DNA of 17,166 nucleotides from an uncultured Collinsella sp. GTDB lineage: Bacteria; Actinomycetota; Coriobacteriia; Coriobacteriales; Coriobacteriaceae. The position numbers and the translations under genes are program-made. Positions within the stretch are counted from its first letter, which is position 1, and each line of letters opens with the position of its first letter. Below the pieces are notes generated by a model. It did not search any database. It was not told the DNA's origin and was given only the letters and a program-made list of their open reading frames with translations. The stretch is taken from assembly GCA_900548495.1 (NCBI GenBank), contig URKT01000043.1, positions 1 through 17,166 of the forward strand, in the 5' to 3' direction. Of the stretch, positions 12,713 through 17,166 are shown one piece after another.

Positions 12713-14233
12713 GTGGCCCAAGAGACGTTTAGCGATCGCCTGCGACAGACCATGTCCGATCGCGACGTTCGCCAGTCGGACGTAATCCGCGCATCGGAGA
12801 TGCTCGGCAAAAAACTCGGCAAGAGTCAGATGAGCCAATATGTGAGTGGCAAGACGATTCCGCGGCGCGATGTGGCAGAGCTGCTCGCTCGCATTTTGGA
12901 GGTCGATGTTACCTGGCTGCTTGCCGGTGACGCCGATCAAGGCGAGACATCATCGCCTCTCAACGATTCCAAGCCCGAACCCCATCCCTCAGCTCAAATT
13001 CCAAGGAGCACCACCATGCGTACTTTTTCTAAATCCACCAAACTCGAGAATGTCCTGTATGACGTGCGCGGTCCCGTCGTCGACGAGGCAGCCCGTATGG
13101 AGGACGAAGGCGAGCGCATCCTCAAGCTCAATATCGGTAACCCGGCGCCCTTCGGTTTCCGCACACCCGATGAGGTCATCAAGGACATGCGCCAGCAGCT
13201 GCCCGACTGCGAAGGCTATTCCAATTCGCGCGGCCTGTTCTCCGCGCGCAAGGCGATCATGCAGTATTCGCAGATCAAGGGCCTGCCCAATGTTCAGATG
13301 GAGCATATCTACACGGGCAACGGCGTGTCCGAGCTCATTCAGCTTTCGATGAACGCGCTGCTCGACAACGGCGACGAGATTCTGATCCCCAGCCCCGACT
13401 ATCCGCTCTGGACGGCGTGCGCAACCCTTGCCGGCGGTCATCCCGTACATTATCTGTGTGATGAGCAGGCGGATTGGTATCCCGACCTGGAGGATATGGA
13501 GTCCAAGATCACGAGCGCGACCAAAGCCCTCGTCATCATCAACCCCAACAACCCCACGGGTTCTGTCTATCCGCGCGAGGTGCTCGAGGGCATCGTCGAG
13601 ATTGCGCGCAGGCATCAGCTGATGATCTTTGCCGATGAGATCTACGACCGCCTGTGCATGGACGGCTACGAGCACGTCTCGATTGCCTCGCTCGCCCCCG
13701 ATCTGCCCTGCGTTACCTTTAGCGGTCTGTCCAAGTCGCACATGATCGCGGGCTATCGTATTGGCTGGATGGTGCTTTCGGGCAACCAGCGCTGCATGAG
13801 CGACTTCATCATGGGCGTCAACATGCTCTCTAACATGCGCCTGTGCTCCAACGTGCCGGCCCAGTCGATCGTCCAGACGGCACTCGGTGGCCATCAGTCC
13901 GTCAACGACTACATCCGTCCCGGCGGCCGTGTCTACGAGCAGCGCAACTTTGTGTATGAGGCGCTCAACAAGATTGACGGCATCTCGGTGGTTAAGCCGC
14001 GTGCGGCGTTCTACATCTTCCCCAAGATGGATGTGAAGAAGTTCAACATCACCGATGACGAGCAGTTCGCCCTTGACCTGCTGCACGAGAAGAAGATCCT
14101 GATCACGCGCGGCGGCGGCTTCAACTGGGCTGAGCCCGACCACTTCCGCATCGTGTACCTGCCGCGCATGGAAGTACTCAAAGAGTCCCTCGAAGACCTC
14201 GCCGACTTCTTTGACCATTACCGCCAGTCGTAG
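12713..14233 (+). CDS. XRE-type HTH domain fused to AlaA-like alanine aminotransferase
   Basis: 506-residue fusion. Residues about 5-72 form an XRE/Cro-type helix-turn-helix (SQMSQYVSGKTIPRRDVAEL) followed by a loose linker (73-101). Residues 102-506 are a complete class-I PLP aminotransferase whose length and sequence match E. coli AlaA as I recall it (405 residues; shared KLENVxYDxRGPV, LKLNIGNPAPFGF, TGNGVSELI, SPDYPLWTA and NPNNPTG). N280 and D308 are the expected cofactor contacts, K341 in SGLSKSHMIAGYR is the PLP lysine, and FRIVYLPR carries the carboxylate-binding arginine. The enzyme should exchange alanine plus 2-oxoglutarate with pyruvate plus glutamate. The GTG at 12713 has AAGGAGG 5 nt upstream. 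Four AATTGAAC repeats lie in the promoter and leader. An internal ribosome site at 13003 may release the free enzyme. Such fusions are known from other Actinobacteria. Confidence 0.9.
   Translation: MAQETFSDRLRQTMSDRDVRQSDVIRASEMLGKKLGKSQMSQYVSGKTIPRRDVAELLARILEVDVTWLLAGDADQGETSSPLNDSKPEPHPSAQIPRSTTMRTFSKSTKLENVLYDVRGPVVDEAARMEDEGERILKLNIGNPAPFGFRTPDEVIKDMRQQLPDCEGYSNSRGLFSARKAIMQYSQIKGLPNVQMEHIYTGNGVSELIQLSMNALLDNGDEILIPSPDYPLWTACATLAGGHPVHYLCDEQADWYPDLEDMESKITSATKALVIINPNNPTGSVYPREVLEGIVEIARRHQLMIFADEIYDRLCMDGYEHVSIASLAPDLPCVTFSGLSKSHMIAGYRIGWMVLSGNQRCMSDFIMGVNMLSNMRLCSNVPAQSIVQTALGGHQSVNDYIRPGGRVYEQRNFVYEALNKIDGISVVKPRAAFYIFPKMDVKKFNITDDEQFALDLLHEKKILITRGGGFNWAEPDHFRIVYLPRMEVLKESLEDLADFFDHYRQS
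13003..13018 (+). promoter_or_regulatory. Internal ribosome site and ATG for a stand-alone AlaA
   Basis: AAGGAG at 13003-13008 lies 7 nt before an in-frame ATG (13016-13018), in the linker between the HTH and aminotransferase domains. Starting here gives 405 residues, the length of E. coli AlaA. The fit of signal, spacing and domain border suggests two products from one gene; this is inference until proteins are mapped. Confidence 0.6.
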
Positions 14234-14256
14234 GGGATAGAAACTCCGCACTATGA

Positions 14257-14292
14257 AAAGCTCCCTGCAGTTGTTTTGCTGCAGGGAGCTTT
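14257..14292. terminator. Bidirectional terminator between alaA fusion and deformylase genes
   Basis: AAAGCTCCCTGCAG (14257-14270) pairs perfectly with CTGCAGGGAGCTTT (14279-14292) over an 8-nt loop. A on the left and T on the right supply U-runs in either direction, between two convergent stop codons. Confidence 0.92.
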
Positions 14293-14307
14293 CTTGAATC
14301 GGCGGAA

Positions 14308-14718
14308 CTAAATAACAATCCCGTTGCAGTGGTCGATTTCGTGCTGGATGATCTCGGCGGTGTAGCCCGAGAAGTTTTTGATGCGGTGGACGAAGTTCTC
14401 GTCCAAATACTCCACCTTAATGCGGCGATAGCGGGTACAGGGACGCTCGCCGATCAGCGAGAGACATCCTTCGCTCGTCTGATAGGCATTGACCTGCTCA
14501 AGAATTTGAGGGTTGTACATCAGGAGTGTCCTGTTGCCGTCCTTTACGCAGATGATGCGTTTGCGCACGCCAATCATGTTGGCGGCGAGGCCCACGCACT
14601 CGCGCTCATGCTCGTGGAGTGTATCCAGGAGGTCCTGCCCGGTCGCGGCATCGTCGGGTCCCGCGTCTTCGGAAGGCAGGCGCAAAAAGAACTCGGATTT
14701 CATGATGGGCTTAATCAT
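14308..14718 (-). CDS. Short peptide deformylase paralogue with intact HEXXH
   Basis: 136-residue deformylase-family protein. Motif II is EGCLS (C85) and motif III is QHEIDH (H126, E127, H130), so the metal site and catalytic glutamate are present. Motif I is GLAANM, with methionine (M48) where the canonical GLAAxQ has a glutamine that stabilises the reaction intermediate. From memory, short homologues with GLAANMIG are frequent in gut Firmicutes and are annotated as deformylases, so this is a recognised subfamily whose activity is uncertain. It would remove the formyl group from nascent proteins if active. The start at 14716-14718 has GAGGAG 6 nt upstream; longer in-frame starts lack one. 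The other short paralogue (6565-6984) has the opposite defect. It is convergent with the alaA fusion and shares its terminator. Confidence 0.87.
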   Translation of the reverse strand: MIKPIMKSEFFLRLPSEDAGPDDAATGQDLLDTLHEHERECVGLAANMIGVRKRIICVKDGNRTLLMYNPQILEQVNAYQTSEGCLSLIGERPCTRYRRIKVEYLDENFVHRIKNFSGYTAEIIQHEIDHCNGIVI

Positions 14719-14756
14719 GGCGGGCTCCTCATGTCTCATGCTTTCGTGGACTTTTA

Positions 14757-14762
14757 ATAATA
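14757..14762 (-). promoter_or_regulatory. Candidate -10 box of the deformylase paralogue
   Basis: TATTAT on the minus strand lies 38 nt upstream of the ATG at 14718. No consensus -35 is visible at 16-18 nt. Confidence 0.35.
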
Positions 14763-14790
14763 GCGCGGAAGGAAAGCTGTGCGTCCGCGT

Positions 14791-14796
14791 TACAAT
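14791..14796 (+). promoter_or_regulatory. Candidate -10 box of the DHA2 transporter gene
   Basis: TACAAT would give a leader of about 120 nt containing the hairpin at 14849-14877. The -35 position is not consensus. Confidence 0.35.
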
Positions 14797-14848
14797 CTCT
14801 CGACGTTGGACCATGTTGTCAGACTCGTCGTGTACGGCGTCTGGCGTA

Positions 14849-14877
14849 AGTCTAGGGCTCATTTTTCGCCCTGGACT
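14849..14877 (+). promoter_or_regulatory. Leader hairpin before the DHA2 transporter gene
   Basis: AGTCTAGGGC pairs with GCCCTGGACT (one G-T pair) over a 9-nt T-rich loop, 46 nt before the start codon. No T-run follows, so it is not a standard terminator. It may affect mRNA stability or translation. Confidence 0.4.
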
Positions 14878-14923
14878 GTTCCTCTGGGGCGATGCAACTG
14901 TCGTTCCAAGAGGAAGGAAATGC

Positions 14924-16339
14924 ATGGGGAGCAAATCTCAGCAACAAGTTCAAGTAGCGCCATCGGCCACTGCGGCGCTTCTCGTCGTAATGTATATCGC
15001 AGCCTTTGTCGCCGCGTTTAACGAGAACATCATTAACGTGGCGTTGCACGACATTATGGCGGCCTTTTCGGTGAGTGCCACCACGGCGCAGTGGCTCGTT
15101 TCGGGCTACATGATCGTGACATCGATCTTTACGGCCATCATGGCCTTCCTGTCCGGTCGTTTCTCGACGCGCAAGCTGCTGTTTTTCGCATGCGGATGTA
15201 TGGTCGCCGGCGAAGTCCTGTGTCTGATCGCTCCGTCGTTTAGCGTTTTGCTGCCAAGTCGTATTTTGCAGGCTGCGGGATCGGGCATCTTGTTTCCGCT
15301 CATGATGAACGTGGTGCTGTCTTGCGCTCCGCGCGAGAAGCTCGGTCTGTATCTGAGCCTGGGCGGTGCCTGCATTACGCTGGGGCCGGCGTTTGGACCC
15401 GTGATCAGCGGTCTTATGTGCACCCTGTTTGGCTGGAGGGCGGTGTTCGTAGTGCTGCTGGTGGGCGGCATTGTGGTCGCTGCGGCGGGCGTTAAGCTTG
15501 TTCAGAATGTCGGAGAGCGCTCGAACACCACGCTTGATATTCTGTCGGTTGTTTTGCTCGCCGCCGGCATTACGGCATTTGTGTATTCCGTAGGCGAGTT
15601 CTCGACCAATCTGATTGCCGGTATCGTGGCGCTTTTCGCCGCCATTGTGCTGCTCGGCCTGTTTGCGGCCCGTCAGCTCAAGCTCGAGCATCCGGTGCTT
15701 AACGTGCGTCCCATGGCGAGCGTTCGTTTTTGGCCTGCGTGTTTGCTTGTGGTGGTGTCGATGATGACGACGTTCTCGATGAGCGTTTTGTTGCCGCTCT
15801 ATTTTGAGGGCGCATACGGCATGACCGCACTTGTTGCGGGCCTGCTCATTTTGCCGGCGATTGCCTGCAACGCCGTGACCTCGATTGTGGGCGGACGCGT
15901 GATGGACGCCCGTGGTGCATGGCCGCTGCTGCCGGTCGGCTTTGCCCTGATTGCCGTGGGGCAGACTGCAATCTCGATGACGGCGGCAAGCATGAACATC
16001 GGCGTTGTCGTGGCACTGACCGTTGCAGTGTATGCCGGAGTCGGTTTGGTGCTGAGCCCCTCGCAGACGGCCGGCTTGGAGACGCTGCCTGCCGCTGAAC
16101 ATCCTCACGGAACGGCATTGCTCAACACGTGGAACATGATTGCCGCATCGTTTGGCCCGTCGCTGTTTATCGGCCTGCTCTCGAGTTCTGCGGCGACTGC
16201 CGGCGCCGCTGGCGTTGCGACGGACGTTGACCAGGCGATTGGATTTGCAGCTGCCGTGCGTGTGGCGGCCGTGATTGCCGTGGTCGGGTTCGTGGCGTCG
16301 CTGGTGTACGCTCGTCGCGAGTCGCACATGTCGCATTAA
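14924..16339 (+). CDS. MFS transporter, DHA2 (EmrB/QacA-type) drug:H+ antiporter family
   Basis: 471-residue membrane protein with about 14 hydrophobic segments, matching the DHA2 family of proton-driven multidrug exporters. TM1 ends in FNENIINVALHDIM, equivalent to the DxTIVNVALP motif of the family but with Asn/Glu around the usual acidic position. TM5 carries antiporter motif C as LGPAFGPVISG. The FSGRFSTRK-like loop after TM2 (LSGRFSTRKLL) is motif A. The start at 14924 is chosen because AGGAAGGA is well spaced before it; an open frame extends much further upstream but without a ribosome site. The substrate is unknown. No regulator gene is adjacent. The end is followed by a 150-nt gap with no clear terminator. 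Confidence 0.9.
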   Translation: MGSKSQQQVQVAPSATAALLVVMYIAAFVAAFNENIINVALHDIMAAFSVSATTAQWLVSGYMIVTSIFTAIMAFLSGRFSTRKLLFFACGCMVAGEVLCLIAPSFSVLLPSRILQAAGSGILFPLMMNVVLSCAPREKLGLYLSLGGACITLGPAFGPVISGLMCTLFGWRAVFVVLLVGGIVVAAAGVKLVQNVGERSNTTLDILSVVLLAAGITAFVYSVGEFSTNLIAGIVALFAAIVLLGLFAARQLKLEHPVLNVRPMASVRFWPACLLVVVSMMTTFSMSVLLPLYFEGAYGMTALVAGLLILPAIACNAVTSIVGGRVMDARGAWPLLPVGFALIAVGQTAISMTAASMNIGVVVALTVAVYAGVGLVLSPSQTAGLETLPAAEHPHGTALLNTWNMIAASFGPSLFIGLLSSSAATAGAAGVATDVDQAIGFAAAVRVAAVIAVVGFVASLVYARRESHMSH

Positions 16340-16434
16340 TGTGTGCACATAGATTCTGCAGCTAGATTGGATGGCGACACCATAAACTAATGGACGTTTT
16401 GCCGAGAGGCATGAATGTTTAAAGCGCAAAGAGT

Positions 16435-16480
16435 GCGCGACGGGCCCCGCGAATGGGGCGATGATGCCCGAGAGGGCCAA
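16435..16480 (+). other. GC-rich foldable leader before the last gene (gap 16340-16491)
   Basis: The 152-nt gap after the transporter gene holds no gene. Its second half contains GCCCC-GCGAAT-GGGGC and competing GGCCC/GGGCC pairings just before the AAGGAG ribosome site, so alternative leader folds are possible. No convincing promoter or terminator was found in the gap. Confidence 0.3.
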
Positions 16481-16491
16481 GAAGGAGTCTC

Positions 16492-17166
16492 ATGTCCGAG
16501 AACGAAGAGATCATGAACGAGACCGAGAACGAGACCATGGCTGCCGAGGTTGAGGCAGTCGAGACCGTGGAGACCGAAGCTGCCGAGGTTGAAGCTGCTG
16601 ACGAGGTTTCCGCCGAGGAGGAGGCCGAGGTTGTCGAGGCCGCCGTTGATTACGATGACGAAGAGCTGATGGACAAGATGCAGAAGGCCGCCCGCCTGCT
16701 GCGTAGCCGTCGCTTTGCTATTTCCAAGGAGGAGGAGGCCAAGGCCGAGCGCATGGCGAACATCGAGCGCGCCATCAAGCTTCTTGACCTCAAGCCCAAG
16801 ATGGAGCAGAAGGAAATGTCCGACCTGCTGGGCATGCGCCTCCGTGAGCTCGATGGCCTGATGGCCGAGGCCGAGGCTGCCGATCTGGTCGGCCGCATCG
16901 ACGACGCCGAGGGCGATATGCGCAAGATCGTCGTCTTCGCTGCCGAGGATGCCGCTGAGGGCCTGGTCGAGCTTGCCAACAAGAAGGAGAAGCTCCTGCC
17001 CGAGCTTTCTTACGAGGAGGCCACCGAGCTGATGGCCGCTCTCGATAAGGTTATCGCTCCGCTCGTCGCCATGGGCCTGGACGAGGATCGCGGTCCTCGC
17101 GGCGGCCGTGACGATCGCGGTGGCCGTGGCGGCGACCGCGACGACGCAGTATTCGTTTTATCCGCA
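16492..17166 (+). CDS. Acidic protein with MarR-like winged helix and RGG tail, open at right edge
   Basis: 225 codons are visible with no stop. Residues 1-55 are highly acidic and low in complexity (Glu/Ala/Val/Thr). From about residue 55 to 195 there is a helical region. Within it, ERAIKLLDLKPKMEQKEM, SDLLGMRLRELDGLMAEAEA and ADLVGRIDDAEGDMRKIVVF line up by eye with the helix-turn-helix and wing of MarR-family regulators, and ELSYEEATELMAALDKVIAP resembles their C-terminal dimerisation helix. A tail rich in RGG and DRGG begins near residue 200. AAGGAG lies 4 nt before the ATG. It may be a nucleic-acid-binding regulator; family placement is by pattern only. The last seven codons (AVFVLSA) do not fit the RGG repeat and are AT-richer. 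Confidence 0.7.
   Translation, partial: MSENEEIMNETENETMAAEVEAVETVETEAAEVEAADEVSAEEEAEVVEAAVDYDDEELMDKMQKAARLLRSRRFAISKEEEAKAERMANIERAIKLLDLKPKMEQKEMSDLLGMRLRELDGLMAEAEAADLVGRIDDAEGDMRKIVVFAAEDAAEGLVELANKKEKLLPELSYEEATELMAALDKVIAPLVAMGLDEDRGPRGGRDDRGGRGGDRDDAVFVLSA

Noticed and set aside
12989..14251. Minus-strand open frame opposite the AlaA domain
   Set aside because: No recognisable motifs; it is the antisense shadow of a well-conserved aminotransferase.
14852..16480. Long minus-strand open frame opposite the DHA2 transporter gene
   Set aside because: It is rich in His, Arg, Gln and Asn with no domain sense, and has no ribosome site; it mirrors a clear membrane transporter on the plus strand.
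1..17166. CRISPR arrays, insertion sequences, prophage genes, tRNA or rRNA genes
   Set aside because: Looked for in all intergenic gaps; no spaced repeats, transposase motifs, tRNA cloverleaf landmarks or rRNA stretches were seen.

Overview
The window reads as chromosomal DNA of a high-GC, low-mobility gut actinobacterium, most likely a Coriobacteriia member near Collinsella. This is inferred from the GC-rich coding sequence, strong AGGAGG-type ribosome sites, frequent GTG starts, and a bile-salt-hydrolase-type gene beside Kup, NCS2 and YxjG-type genes. No database search was possible. There are no rRNA or tRNA genes, CRISPR arrays, transposases or phage genes. Most genes sit in short, individually terminated units, and several convergent pairs share bidirectional hairpin terminators.

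Region 1 (1-4200). A thiM hydroxyethylthiazole kinase gene runs off the left edge behind a TPP riboswitch and an intrinsic terminator, so it is a thiamin-controlled salvage unit. Divergent from it is a two-gene unit: a Cof-type HAD phosphatase and a LysR regulator. A YxjG-type methionine-synthase-like gene follows, with two dyad elements in its promoter region that may be LysR sites. Next comes a tiny self-contained unit: ribosome site, 17-codon ORF, tandem stops and a very strong terminator.

Region 2 (4218-8250). A small esterase and an NCS2 purine permease lie on the minus strand. On the plus strand are a short peptide-deformylase-like gene whose catalytic HEXXH glutamate is methionine, a 105-bp imperfect inverted repeat starting at its stop codon, a terminator, and a choloylglycine hydrolase with all recognisable catalytic residues.

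Region 3 (8274-12550). A Kup potassium transporter and an EamA/DMT exporter lie on the minus strand. A LysR regulator is divergent from the exporter, with a T-N11-A dyad between them.

Region 4 (12551-14300) is the most unusual part. One gene encodes an XRE-type helix-turn-helix domain fused to a full-length AlaA-type alanine aminotransferase. Four copies of AATTGAAC surround its predicted -10 and leader, and a well-placed internal ribosome site sits exactly where the aminotransferase begins. The layout suggests an autoregulated enzyme-repressor that is also made as free enzyme.

Region 5 (14308-17166). A second short deformylase paralogue (minus strand) has an intact HEXXH but a methionine in place of the motif-I glutamine. 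It is followed by a 14-TM DHA2 multidrug-type transporter. The last gene is open at the right edge and encodes an acidic protein with a MarR-like winged-helix core and an RGG-rich tail.
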